A stretch of 64,000 nt of DNA from an uncultured Clostridia bacterium (GCA_947173485.1 CAMWFH010000007.1:1-64000), one strand, 5' to 3'; positions 46,470 to 54,430 are shown, numbered from the stretch's first letter. Numbers and translations: made by a program. The notes: a model not told the origin generated them from the letters alone.

Positions 46470-47747
46470 ATGCAAGGGAACAGCGACAAAGTCAACGCTC
46501 TGATCCAGGGGGAGATCATCCCCAGGATGGTGACGGTACGGCAGAGATTTGAAGCGTCCAAGCTGGAGGACCCGGCGGCGGCGCTGCGGGAGCAGCTGGA
46601 GCGGGTACGGCAGACCATCCGGCCGGGCATGACGGTGGCGGTGACGGCGGGCAGCCGGGGCATCGACCACATCGACCTGCTGCTGCGGGAGACCGTCCAG
46701 TTCATCCGGTCCGCAGGGGGCGAGCCCTTCCTGGTGCCCGCCATGGGCAGCCACGGCGGCGCGGTGGCCGAGGGTCAGCTGGCGCTGCTGGAGAGCTTCG
46801 GCATCACAGAGGAGACGATGGGGTGCCCCATCCGGGCCTCTATGGAGGTGGACCAGTTCGCCTCCCTGCCCGATGGCACGCCGGTCTATATCGACCGCTT
46901 CGCCCACGCCGCCGACGGCATCGTAGTGGTCAATCGCGTCAAGCCCCACACGGGCTTCCGGGGACCCCACGAGAGCGGGCTCTATAAGATGATGTGCGTG
47001 GGTCTGGGCAAGCAGAAGGGGGCGGAGACCGTCCACAACCGGGGCCGGCGGCGGATGGGAGAGACCATCCAGCTGATGGGCCAGCAGTTCCTGGAAAAGA
47101 CCAATATCCTCTTCGGTGTAGCCATCCTGGAGAATGCCTTTGACCAGACCTACCGGCTCTTCGCCCTGCTGCCGGAGGAGATCCCCGAGCGGGAGCCGGC
47201 CCTGCTGGCTGAGGCCCGGGACCTGATGCCCCGGATCATGCCGGAGAGGTTGGACGTGCTGGTAGTGGACTGGATGGGGAAGAACATCAGCGGCACTGGC
47301 ATGGACCCCAATATCACCAAATCCTTCGCCCACGACTACGGCATCAGCCGGGAGGGCCGGGCACGGAAGATCGCCGTACTGGACCTGACAGAGCAGAGCC
47401 ACGGCGCGGCGGTGGGCATCGGCTCGGCGGACACCACCACCCGGCGGCTGCTGGAGAAGATGGACCCCAACACCACCTATCCCAACCTGCTGACCACCGG
47501 CGGCACGGACTCCGCCAAGATCCCCATGGTGTTCGACGACCAGCGCCTGGCCATCCAGGCGGCGATCAAGACCGCCGTTGGCGCGGACCGGGCGAATTTG
47601 CGCATGGTGCGCATCCGGGACACCCTCCACCTGGAGACGATCCAGATCTCCGAGGCCCTGGCCCGGGAGTTACAGGATGACCCCCGGTTCGAGTTTTTGA
47701 GCGGACCGGAGGAGCTGCCCTTCAACGAGAATGGCGACCTGTTCTGA
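46470..47747 (+). CDS. Second LarA-superfamily protein
   Basis: A 425-residue divergent LarA-like (DUF2088-type) protein. Counterparts of the catalytic region are AGSRGIDHIDLLLRETVQFI, PAMGSHGGAVAEGQ (His), RVKPHTGFRGPHESGLYKMM (His, Lys) and GAETVHNRG (His). The C-terminal half is unlike canonical LarA. It is separated from larA by 11 bp and followed by the operon terminator. It may be a racemase with another substrate. Confidence 0.75.
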   Translation: MQGNSDKVNALIQGEIIPRMVTVRQRFEASKLEDPAAALREQLERVRQTIRPGMTVAVTAGSRGIDHIDLLLRETVQFIRSAGGEPFLVPAMGSHGGAVAEGQLALLESFGITEETMGCPIRASMEVDQFASLPDGTPVYIDRFAHAADGIVVVNRVKPHTGFRGPHESGLYKMMCVGLGKQKGAETVHNRGRRRMGETIQLMGQQFLEKTNILFGVAILENAFDQTYRLFALLPEEIPEREPALLAEARDLMPRIMPERLDVLVVDWMGKNISGTGMDPNITKSFAHDYGISREGRARKIAVLDLTEQSHGAAVGIGSADTTTRRLLEKMDPNTTYPNLLTTGGTDSAKIPMVFDDQRLAIQAAIKTAVGADRANLRMVRIRDTLHLETIQISEALARELQDDPRFEFLSGPEELPFNENGDLF

Positions 47748-47798
47748 CAGAGCAGGCCGCCGGTGATACGCGCCGCAGGAGCGGCAGATGATACAGAC

Positions 47799-47833
47799 GG
47801 GCGCTGCCGGCAAGGCAGCGCCCGCATTTTTTA
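47799..47833 (+). terminator. Terminator of the tct-larA operon
   Basis: GGGCGCTGCC (47799-47808) / GGCAGCGCCC (47814-47823), GGCAA loop, then GCATTTTTTATC. The T-run covers the stop of the convergent glycosyltransferase gene. Confidence 0.9.
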
Positions 47834-49114
47834 TCCCTTCTGCCTCTGCACCAGCCGGGCCATCAAATGGAGGCCCAGCCCCGCCAGGGCCAGCAGCAGC
47901 CATTGCAGGGGGGCGTTGTAGCGGTCGAAGGCGAAGCCGGCGGCGTACATATAGATATGGGCCACATAGGTCCCCAGCAGGAGCAGCACCTGGGCCCGGT
48001 ACCGCCGCAGAAGGAGGGCCAGCGCCGCCGCCATGGCGCTCAGGAGCAGCGTCAGCCTATGGGCCAGGATCACTTGCTCCCACTCGATGCCAAAGACCTC
48101 CTGCCAGTAAAAGACGCTGCGGACCATATAGGCGGGCTTGGAGACCAGATAGGACCGCAGAAAGCCCGCCTTGTCCCGCTGCCACCAGACCTTTTGCCGG
48201 TATTTCGCCATGATGCCGTCCCGGGCCAGGGAGACATACTGCTGGTAGCGGGGCTGGACCTGGCCGTCCGTCCCGTAGTAGTCCCGGTAGGTCTCCCGGA
48301 CCACAGCGTCCACGTTGGCGGCGTAGTCCAGTTCCTCGTCCGCCGGGTAGCCATGGCCCTGGTAGGTCCCCAGCAGGAGGGGGTTGCCCGCGCCGTAGGT
48401 GACGGGGATGAAGGCGTGGAACCGGGCGTAGTTCCTTGCGGTCCAGGGCAGGAGGAAGCAGAGCAGCACCAGCGCCAGGAGGGCGCTCTGCTTTAGGAGC
48501 AGCCGCTTGTCATAGCCGGACAGGAGCAGATAGACGATGGCAAAGGGCAGATAGACCAGGATATTGGCCCGCAGGAGGAAGGCGGCCATGAACGCCGCCG
48601 CCAGCCCCCAGAAGGCGGGCCAGCTGGGGGACTTGCCCAGTTTCAGTGTGCAGTAGACCCCGGCGGAGAGGGCCAGCATGTAGGGCGTCTCCGTCAAAAC
48701 TAGGTTGTCCATCCAGACCAGGTCCGGCCGGAGCAGGAGCAGCATGGGCAGGGCGGCGCACCACCTGGGCGTGAACAGGCTCACACTGCGGTAGAGGAAC
48801 CAGGCGGCGAGGGTGCCCATGGAGATCCAGAGCAGCTTCAGGGCCAGCCAGAGGGCGTCGCCCGTCCCGAAGAGCCGGGCCACGAGAGCGATCAGCACCG
48901 GCATACCCGGCATGATCTGGGCGCTGGGCCACTCGGAGTGGATGGTGATCATACCGGTCTCCATGAACCGGATGCCACTGTTGACATAGGAGGCGTCATC
49001 GCTCCACAGGGTGTACCGGGCCCCCAGCTCGTGCAGCGCGGCCAGACGCACCGCGAACAGCAGCAGCAGGAGGAACAGGGCGAGACGGTGTTTTTTGAGA
49101 CGTTCTTTCCACAT
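47831..49114 (-). CDS. GT39/ArnT-like membrane glycosyltransferase
   Basis: A 427-residue polytopic protein (about 10-12 membrane helices) with an N-terminal helix followed by the conserved outer-loop acidic motif YTLWSDDASYVNSG, as in dolichyl-phosphate-mannose mannosyltransferase and ArnT relatives, which use lipid-linked sugar donors. A second outer loop (about 250-330) follows PWTARNYARFHAFIPV. The start follows AAGGAGC. Probably glycosylates a cell-surface polymer or protein; donor and acceptor are unknown. Confidence 0.8.
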   Translation of the reverse strand: MWKERLKKHRLALFLLLLLFAVRLAALHELGARYTLWSDDASYVNSGIRFMETGMITIHSEWPSAQIMPGMPVLIALVARLFGTGDALWLALKLLWISMGTLAAWFLYRSVSLFTPRWCAALPMLLLLRPDLVWMDNLVLTETPYMLALSAGVYCTLKLGKSPSWPAFWGLAAAFMAAFLLRANILVYLPFAIVYLLLSGYDKRLLLKQSALLALVLLCFLLPWTARNYARFHAFIPVTYGAGNPLLLGTYQGHGYPADEELDYAANVDAVVRETYRDYYGTDGQVQPRYQQYVSLARDGIMAKYRQKVWWQRDKAGFLRSYLVSKPAYMVRSVFYWQEVFGIEWEQVILAHRLTLLLSAMAAALALLLRRYRAQVLLLLGTYVAHIYMYAAGFAFDRYNAPLQWLLLALAGLGLHLMARLVQRQKG

Positions 49115-49150
49115 GGGGGAGGCTCCTTACTACATTATATATATGTACCG

Positions 49151-49225
49151 TCAGTCGGGAGCGATGGTGCCTCCGATGCAGAACTCCTGATGGGAGGGGT
49201 CGGTCGCGGTGTACATCACGATCAT
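49151..49225 (-). CDS. Possible 24-residue small protein
   Basis: A short frame (MIVMYTATDPSHQEFCIGG plus five residues) with GGAGGG just upstream, 11 bp after the zinc-ribbon gene stop. It could be a real microprotein or chance; it has no other support. The rest of the gap to the glycosyltransferase (49115-49150) shows nothing. Confidence 0.25.
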   Translation of the reverse strand: MIVMYTATDPSHQEFCIGGTIAPD

Positions 49226-49236
49226 GCGTCCCTCCG

Positions 49237-49449
49237 CTACCCCAACCGCTCTCCGCAATTCGGACAGCAGGAGGGGGGCAGGCCCTGGGCGGGGAGCGAG
49301 TGCCTGCAATGGGGACAGCGGTAAAAGAGCAGCAGCTGTAGGAACGTGACCGCAAGAGCGATAACGCCCACCAGGACCGAGACGCATCCCAGGACAAGGG
49401 CGGTCAGGAGCCCTATCCATAGGAGCAGATAGCTTGTCCGATAGTTCAT
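49237..49449 (-). CDS. Small membrane protein with zinc ribbon
   Basis: A 70-residue protein: two membrane helices (residues 7-28 and 27-43, nearly continuous LLLWIGLLTALVLGCVSVL / VALAVTF-like) then a CPHC...CPNC ribbon in the last 25 residues. RBS GGGAGG precedes the start, 17 bp after the lipoprotein gene. Proteins of this type are uncharacterised; cotranscription with the lipoprotein is likely. Confidence 0.65.
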   Translation of the reverse strand: MNYRTSYLLLWIGLLTALVLGCVSVLVGVIALAVTFLQLLLFYRCPHCRHSLPAQGLPPSCCPNCGERLG

Positions 49450-49466
49450 GATACCTCCCTATGATA

Positions 49467-50636
49467 TCACTCTTGCTTCAAATAGTCCAGATGTTCCGCC
49501 CTATAGACATGATCTGCGAAGTAGTATGCCTCCGTGTCGCTCATGTGGATCGTCTCGAACTCGACAAGGACCATGTCTCCGGGCTCTATCCCTTCCTGTT
49601 CGATGCCTGAACTGTGGAGACCCATTTCAAAATCGATCACATCGCCCAGCAGCGTCTTGACCGAGAAAACGGGACCATCGTGGGCCTCCTTTTCCCTTGC
49701 ACGGTCCCAGCCAAGATAAGTACCGGCGATGCAGGAATACAGTTCCTCGTGTGTGATCGCATACAGCAGAGGGCCCTCTTCGGTGAGGACTTCTCTATAC
49801 TGCACATGGAGCAGGTCGCCGCGCTGGATCATCGGATGATCCACATAGATCTCCGGCCTGTCACATATAAATGTGAGCTGTTCGTGACCGGCGGCCTCGC
49901 TGGTGGCCGAGAACCCCTCCGGCGCTGGGGCCTCGAACCGGACGATCGCGTATTTGACCTCACTGGGGACTTGTCCCGACAGCACGCTCTCATAGGTCAG
50001 GGGCTCCCGCACCGGGTCGCTCTGCGCAGCCGGCGCGTTGGAGAACATCAGGGCGTCCAGATAGTCGCCCTCTGCCCGGCGGCCTATCCTGGCGGCGCAG
50101 CTGATGCCGTCCAACTGGTCCTCCCATTGGATGCTGTCCGTGTACCGGACCTCGTTCAGCGGGCCCGGCAGGGAGGGGTCCGGCGGCTCTACCGGTGTGA
50201 TGGTCCCCTTCGTCTCATAGTTCTTGGCGATATCCTGGTACACCCGGTCCTCCTTCGTAAAGCCGCCATAGAGCAGGGTGGCGAAGGTGACGGCCTTCTC
50301 CCAGTCCTCTTTGGGCATGGACGCCTGGGACAGGTACGCCTCGCTCCTGTACCCCATGAACTGGACCGACAGCACCCGCTGGCCCTCCTCCAGTCCACGG
50401 CTGGCCACGATGGCGATCATCCGGCCCTCCGCGTCGTTGACGGTGTAGCCAGTGCGCTGGAAGTCCACCAGCGAATACGGGACCGCATCGCCGACAGACC
50501 AATCCAGCCCCGCCGCCTCGACAGCGGCCTCGATGCTCTCCGCAGATAGGGGATACTCCGGCACTTCCAGCGGCTCGGCGCTGCAAGCGCACAAAAGGCA
50601 CACGGCCAAACAAAGTCCTAACAGTATCCTGCGCAT
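49467..50636 (-). CDS. Lipoprotein of unknown function
   Basis: A 389-residue secreted lipoprotein with signal MRRILLGLCLAVCLLCACSAE, where the lipobox is LLCAC. The rest is soluble with alternating strands and acidic stretches; a C-terminal part (VKTLLGDVIDFEMG, EPGDMVLVEFETIHM) looks like a small beta-barrel repeat also seen around 270-320. The start at 50636 follows AAGGAGG. I do not recognise a known family. Confidence 0.75.
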   Translation of the reverse strand: MRRILLGLCLAVCLLCACSAEPLEVPEYPLSAESIEAAVEAAGLDWSVGDAVPYSLVDFQRTGYTVNDAEGRMIAIVASRGLEEGQRVLSVQFMGYRSEAYLSQASMPKEDWEKAVTFATLLYGGFTKEDRVYQDIAKNYETKGTITPVEPPDPSLPGPLNEVRYTDSIQWEDQLDGISCAARIGRRAEGDYLDALMFSNAPAAQSDPVREPLTYESVLSGQVPSEVKYAIVRFEAPAPEGFSATSEAAGHEQLTFICDRPEIYVDHPMIQRGDLLHVQYREVLTEEGPLLYAITHEELYSCIAGTYLGWDRAREKEAHDGPVFSVKTLLGDVIDFEMGLHSSGIEQEGIEPGDMVLVEFETIHMSDTEAYYFADHVYRAEHLDYLKQE

Positions 50637-50658
50637 AAGATAGACCTCCTTGCATCGT

Positions 50659-50687
50659 ATGATACCACAAAATGCCAGAGACTGCAA
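50659..50687 (-). promoter_or_regulatory. Promoter of the lipoprotein gene
   Basis: On the minus strand TTGCAG (50682-50687), 17-bp spacer and TATCAT (50659-50664), 23 bp before the start codon. Confidence 0.6.
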
Positions 50688-50704
50688 ATCTGTCGTTTAT
50701 AGGT

Positions 50705-50840
50705 ATAGGATAGGGAAGGTCCCTGTGTTGGCCGCAGCTAAGCACGGGACCCAGCGCCCCTGCGGCCAGAGACCGCGGGACGCTGGGTGGGTATGGAAGC
50801 TGCCAAACTGGACGTGCCCTTTTTGCACGTTCTATTTTTT
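50705..50840 (+). ncRNA. Candidate structured small RNA with its own terminator
   Basis: A GC-rich 136-bp segment in an otherwise AT-rich gap. Pairings: GGTCCC (50718-50723) with GGGACC (50746-50751), GGCCGCAG (50730-50737) with CTGCGGCC (50760-50767), ACCCAGCG (50749-50756) with CGCTGGGT (50781-50788); these partly compete. It ends with ACGTGC/GCACGT (50812-50830) followed by TCTATTTTTT, an intrinsic terminator on the plus strand with no plus-strand gene upstream. No promoter is clear. It is not recognised as 6S, SRP or RNase P RNA. Confidence 0.4.
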
Positions 50841-50842
50841 AA

Positions 50843-51034
50843 TTAGTAATTAAGCATAAGGTCCACTGCACACTTAAGTTGGTTTGTACCCGTATAGATG
50901 TAATGAGCAGCATCGTTTGAATCAATGCACAACGTCCTATACGTCAGATTTGTGATAACATTAAAAGTGCTTGGGCCCTCATAATCGCTAGTAAGTCTGC
51001 CAACTTGGAAAACAATGGTGGCTCCAGGGTACAT
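50843..51034 (-). CDS. Doubtful small ORF in AT-rich gap
   Basis: A 63-residue frame (MYPGATIVFQVGRLTSDYEG...) without a convincing ribosome site; TAA lies one codon upstream. AT-rich compared with neighbours. It is downstream, on the minus strand, of the left copy of the 26-bp repeat, so it could be a target transcript of the sigma factor. No known family. Confidence 0.25.
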   Translation of the reverse strand: MYPGATIVFQVGRLTSDYEGPSTFNVITNLTYRTLCIDSNDAAHYIYTGTNQLKCAVDLMLNY

Positions 51035-51074
51035 AATTTATACACCCGTACAAGATACCCCTATTTATAACAAA

Positions 51075-51100
51075 TTCCCTGAGAAGGCCGATTTTGGACA
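51075..51100 (-). repeat. 26-bp inverted repeat, left copy
   Basis: Reads TTCCCTGAGAAGGCCG then ATTTTGGACA. It matches the reverse complement of 51787-51812 at 25 of 26 positions. With its partner it brackets the sigma factor gene. No target-site duplication or transposase is seen. Confidence 0.85.
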
Positions 51101-51228
51101 AGAAAAATGAAAAAATTTTTGTTTTCCCCCAATTTCTACAAAATGTACGATAGCCAGCCAGTACCACCGTGAGAATTTTGCCAAAACAGAAAACAGGAAT
51201 AGTCGAAAAACAGTGGAAAAGAAAAAAG

Positions 51229-51240
51229 GCGTGCTATAAT
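51229..51240 (+). promoter_or_regulatory. Extended -10 promoter of the sigma factor gene
   Basis: TGCTATAAT (51232-51240) gives an extended -10 with consensus TATAAT (51235-51240); no good -35 is seen. It lies 38 bp before the ATG at 51278. Confidence 0.5.
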
Positions 51241-51277
51241 GAGAGAGAAATCTACTCCAACAAGGAGGAACGTCAAA

Positions 51278-51769
51278 ATGCAGCACGATCAGGAGGCTTT
51301 TCTGGAGCGACTGTACCGCGAGAACTTCGACAAGATGGAGTTGTACGCTGGCGCCATCCTGTACGACCGGGAGACTGCCCCGGTGGCGGTGCAGGATGCT
51401 TTTCTTTTGGCCTGCCAGAAGATGGACGAGCTGATGAAGGCCCCTGACGCCATGGTCTGGCTGAAAAACACGGTCAGGCACACCGTCCTGCATATGAACC
51501 GCCGCAAAAGTCTTGAGAAGAAGTTCATGCTGTCTATAGAGGCCCTGCCTGTAGAACTGTCCAGTCCTGCGTCTAATGAAAATGCCCTCCTAGACCAATG
51601 CCGCTCTCTGTTGCCGCCAGAGGACTTCCAGCTGGTGGTGAGCGTGGTCGTGGAGGGCGTTCCCTATAAGGAGAAAGCAGAGGAGCTGGGGATCTCCATT
51701 TGGTACTGCTATAAGAAAGTGTCGCGCATCTTGGACAAGCTCCAGAAGGAGCTGAAGGATGAGATCTGA
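51278..51769 (+). CDS. ECF-like sigma-70 family factor
   Basis: A 163-residue protein with region 2-like N-terminus (AFLERLYRENFDKMELYAGAI ... AVQDAFLLACQKMDELM) and region 4 helix-turn-helix (LPPEDFQLVVSVVVEGVPYKEKAEELGISIWYCYKKVSR). ATG 51278 follows AAGGAGGAA. Downstream lies a DUF4367-like membrane protein that could hold it inactive, the normal arrangement for ECF factors. A pair of identical inverted elements outside the gene might be its own target promoters. Confidence 0.8.
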   Translation: MQHDQEAFLERLYRENFDKMELYAGAILYDRETAPVAVQDAFLLACQKMDELMKAPDAMVWLKNTVRHTVLHMNRRKSLEKKFMLSIEALPVELSSPASNENALLDQCRSLLPPEDFQLVVSVVVEGVPYKEKAEELGISIWYCYKKVSRILDKLQKELKDEI

Positions 51770-51786
51770 AAAAATTTTTTGGAGGC

Positions 51787-51812
51787 TGTCCAAAAACGGC
51801 CTTCTCAGGGAA
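51787..51812 (+). repeat. 26-bp inverted repeat, right copy
   Basis: Reads TGTCCAAAAACGGCCTTCTC then AGGGAA, directly upstream of the DUF4367-like gene (start 51840). Its orientation points outward from the sigma gene, opposite to the left copy at 51075-51100. Promoter function is an inference. Confidence 0.85.
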
Positions 51813-51839
51813 CTAGTAAGGTAGAGGTGGTGAAGAGCT

Positions 51840-52727
51840 GTGGCTGATGTATCTAAACGGTATCGCTGGTTGGAGCGTTTACCTATCGAAGAATTGGAGG
51901 AACTGCTCCGACTGGCGGTAGCCCCGCAGCCCGAGGAGGAGGACAGCGCGTACATCGACGCGATCTTGGAGGTGATGGTGAAAAAGGAGAAGGAACAGCC
52001 CACTGGGCGCATCAGCGATGTTGACCAGTCCTGGAAGGAGTTCCAGGAATACTACCGCACAGAGGAGGGGATACCGCTGCACTATACCGAGGCCCCGCGA
52101 GCCTCCCAGGCCGCCGCGCCTGCCGCCCACCCACGCCGCCTAAGGCGTTCGGGCCTGCGGCGCACGCTGACGGTCGCGGCCATCGTGGCCGTGCTGGTCG
52201 CCATGATGGGCATCCCCGCGTTCGGGTACGAGAGCATCTTACAAATGGTCGCCAACTGGACCGCCGAACAGTTCTACTTCGTGACCGGCGGGACGCCCCA
52301 AAAGCAAGCCCAGGAAGGGGACCTGCCGCCTGTCCCGGAGGAGTACACGGCGCTGCAAGAGGCTCTTGCAGCACAAGGAGTTGGTCAACTCCTTGTGCTC
52401 CGGGATATCCCGGAGGGCTTTGAACTCCTAACAAATGATTTTTATCCCTTTGATGGAACGTCTATAGACTCGTATGTCGTGTATCAACGGGAAAGTGATT
52501 ATATTTCATTTGGTGTCGTTTGGGCGAACGAACCTTTATCTGGTAAATATGAAAAAGATGCGAGAGATGTTGAAGTCATCACAGTAAACGATACAGACCA
52601 CTATTTTTTCACAAATCGCAAAATGCAAAATGTTGTTTGGATGTCTGATGGAGTGGAATACTCCATTGGAACGACCCTTCCCAAAGAAAATCTGCTAAAT
52701 CTGCTAAATTCTGTCTATGAGGTGTAA
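51840..52727 (+). CDS. DUF4367-like membrane protein, probable anti-sigma factor
   Basis: A 295-residue protein: a cytosolic acidic N-terminus with helical repeats (RYRWLERLPIEELEELLRLA), one membrane helix (about 109-130, TLTVAAIVAVLVAMMGIPAF) and an extracellular domain with a DUF4367-like ending (MQNVVWMSDGVEYSIGTTLP ... ENLLNLLNSVYEV). It has a GTG start after GAGGTGGTGA. From about 52430 the codons turn AT-rich, as in a recombinant 3' half. Function as anti-sigma is inferred from position and topology. Confidence 0.75.
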   Translation: MADVSKRYRWLERLPIEELEELLRLAVAPQPEEEDSAYIDAILEVMVKKEKEQPTGRISDVDQSWKEFQEYYRTEEGIPLHYTEAPRASQAAAPAAHPRRLRRSGLRRTLTVAAIVAVLVAMMGIPAFGYESILQMVANWTAEQFYFVTGGTPQKQAQEGDLPPVPEEYTALQEALAAQGVGQLLVLRDIPEGFELLTNDFYPFDGTSIDSYVVYQRESDYISFGVVWANEPLSGKYEKDARDVEVITVNDTDHYFFTNRKMQNVVWMSDGVEYSIGTTLPKENLLNLLNSVYEV

Positions 52728-52732
52728 AGAAC

Positions 52733-53146
52733 ATGAAACGCACAAGGTGGACCGCTCTTTTCCTGATGGTCATGTTATCTTTGTCCCTAGTCCTGCCTGC
52801 ATTTGCCGCAGAGACCCGGTCGAGTGATCAGATAGACTACTTTAGAATAGATACTACCGTCTCTAGGGGGGTAATCAATGTTTCGTTTTCAGTCCGAGGA
52901 GCCGTCAAAATGGACAAGGTAGGCTGTGAGAGCATCTACATCTATAAAGACACATCCAGCACCCCTGCCGGCAGCCGTCTGGAGGACGACTTTGGCATGA
53001 GCAAAACGGACGCATCCAGCCACAAGAACACCATCTCCCTCCCCGCCAGCGCCGGGGTGAAGTACACCGTGGTGGTGACGATCTTCGCGGAGAACAGCGA
53101 TGGCCGCGACACCCGGCAGGAGACCTTCTCTGTGACAGGGAAGTGA
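52733..53146 (+). CDS. Secreted protein of unknown function (DUF6147-like)
   Basis: A 137-residue protein with a Sec signal (MKRTRWTALFLMVMLSLSL..., cleavage after AFA near 24), then a compact beta-rich domain (IDYFRIDTTVSRGVINVSFS, KMDKVGCESIYIYKD, GVKYTVVVTIFAENSDGRD). Small secreted proteins of this kind (DUF6147) are found after sigma/DUF4367 pairs in gut Clostridia. It begins 5 bp after the membrane gene, likely in one operon. A single Cys makes disulfides unlikely. Confidence 0.7.
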   Translation: MKRTRWTALFLMVMLSLSLVLPAFAAETRSSDQIDYFRIDTTVSRGVINVSFSVRGAVKMDKVGCESIYIYKDTSSTPAGSRLEDDFGMSKTDASSHKNTISLPASAGVKYTVVVTIFAENSDGRDTRQETFSVTGK

Positions 53147-53171
53147 CGGAGGCACGGGGCGATGGATACAG

Positions 53172-53194
53172 GCCGCAGGCAGGACGCCTGCGGC
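53172..53194. repeat. Short hairpin downstream of the secreted protein gene
   Basis: GCCGCAGGC (53172-53180) / GCCTGCGGC (53186-53194), AGGAC loop, no T-run. Confidence 0.55.
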
Positions 53195-53206
53195 ACATTC
53201 AAAAGC

Positions 53207-53243
53207 AGGTCCCATGTAAACGAAAGCTTACATGGGACCTTTG
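53207..53243 (+). terminator. Terminator of the sigma factor operon
   Basis: AGGTCCCATGTAA (53207-53219) / TTACATGGGACCT (53228-53240), 8-base loop, then TTGCG. The 13-bp stem lies in a convergent junction and may serve both sides. Confidence 0.75.
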
Positions 53244-53263
53244 CGATGAGCAGCTGAGACCGA

Positions 53264-54190
53264 TCACACCGGTTCCCCGGCGCCGGGCGCCGCGAACGCT
53301 TCGGGCGCCGGGTCCTGGTCGATACAGAGGGCAAAGCACTCCTGTTCTACCTGGAACAGCAGACTGTGCTGGGCGGGCCGTTCCCGGAAGATCTCGCTGA
53401 ATGCCTCGTGGGTCAGGAAGTATCCCCGCTCCAGCTGGTATTCATCCAGCGGCCTCCCGAGCCTGGACGCTGCCCGTTGGATCAGATTTTGCGCGATCTC
53501 CTGCATAGCAAAGCAGACGATCTCGTTTCTTTCGTAAAAGTCGATATCGAACAGCACGCCTGCCGCGTGGAGCAGCATCGACTCCCCCATGACTAGGATG
53601 ACTCGCAGCAGCTTCCCATCCTGGGTGCTGTAGCGCAGTTCATAGTATTGGGCGTTGACGATCTCGTCCTTCGCGGAAAATCTTCCGATATAATGGACAT
53701 TGCATCCAAATATCTCCCGCAATGGCCTGACGATCATCGTATAGATGACAGACGCTTCGTCATCCTGCCCTATGGGGAACGCTTCATCGGGCCTCTCACT
53801 GATGATGGCCCGGTCCTCTATCAAGATATGACCTGTCAGCCACCCGGTACAAACGCCGATGAAGCGCTGTACCGCCTCGGTGGAGAAATCCGTCTCATGC
53901 AGCAGGCGGTCCAGCTCTGGAAGGGTCTCCCACTTCATCCTGTCGTGGACCTTTTTATGGGCCAAAAGACCGGGATATCCGATCTTCCGCATATAGGCCT
54001 CTTCCTCCGCAAAATGCTTGACAGCATAAGCCTTGAAATATTTGATCCCTTCCACGCAGGCGAATTTGTCCTCATGTCGTTCCACATAGAGATCCATGAT
54101 CTTTTGAACGATAGCAAAGAGCCCGCGGTGTGCCTGATCGATGACCTCCACGCCGATGTTGAATCGATCCTGCCATTGGATCCGTTGCAT
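53264..54190 (-). CDS. Hemerythrin-domain protein with C-terminal CheX-like extension
   Basis: A 308-residue protein. Residues 1-130 form a bacteriohemerythrin with a complete diiron set: His21 (VIDQAHRGL), His59 and Glu63 (KHFAEEEAYM), His78 and His82 (LLAHKKVHDRM), and later His and Asp (WLTGHILIEDR). Residues 150-300 are a separate domain, with GESMLLHAAGVLFDIDFYER and EIVCFAMQEIAQNLIQRAAS resembling CheX/CheC-type folds. The start at 54190 follows AAGGGG. A hemerythrin with an added domain suggests O2 or redox sensing rather than storage. The C-terminal assignment is tentative. Confidence 0.8.
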   Translation of the reverse strand: MQRIQWQDRFNIGVEVIDQAHRGLFAIVQKIMDLYVERHEDKFACVEGIKYFKAYAVKHFAEEEAYMRKIGYPGLLAHKKVHDRMKWETLPELDRLLHETDFSTEAVQRFIGVCTGWLTGHILIEDRAIISERPDEAFPIGQDDEASVIYTMIVRPLREIFGCNVHYIGRFSAKDEIVNAQYYELRYSTQDGKLLRVILVMGESMLLHAAGVLFDIDFYERNEIVCFAMQEIAQNLIQRAASRLGRPLDEYQLERGYFLTHEAFSEIFRERPAQHSLLFQVEQECFALCIDQDPAPEAFAAPGAGEPV

Positions 54191-54366
54191 AGTATACCCC
54201 TTCTTTTTCGCCGCCCGCAGGCGGCAAGGGTCCGTCAAGGGACAGCGGCGCGGCAGGGCCGGGGCCTTTCCGCGTCTCACTGTCCCTATATCCTATGCGC
54301 AGAGTCCGGCATACGTTCCCCGGATGCCCTCGCCAGCTGGAGAGCGGCAAAACGGGCCCTGAGGAC

Positions 54367-54430
54367 AAAAAAGCCCCCATCCTTGCCCCTTCCGATATGA
54401 ACGGAAGCAGAACAGGGATGGGGGCTTTTT
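54367..54430 (-). terminator. Intrinsic terminator after tRNA-Arg
   Basis: Long stem AAAAGCCCCCATCC (54369-54382) with GGATGGGGGCTTTT (54416-54429) and an inner CTTCCG/CGGAAG stem. A/T runs on both sides make it active on both strands. Confidence 0.85.

Noticed and set aside
51075..51812. Insertion sequence between 26-bp inverted repeats
   Set aside because: No transposase in between, and flanks show no target-site duplication; kept as a repeat with open function.
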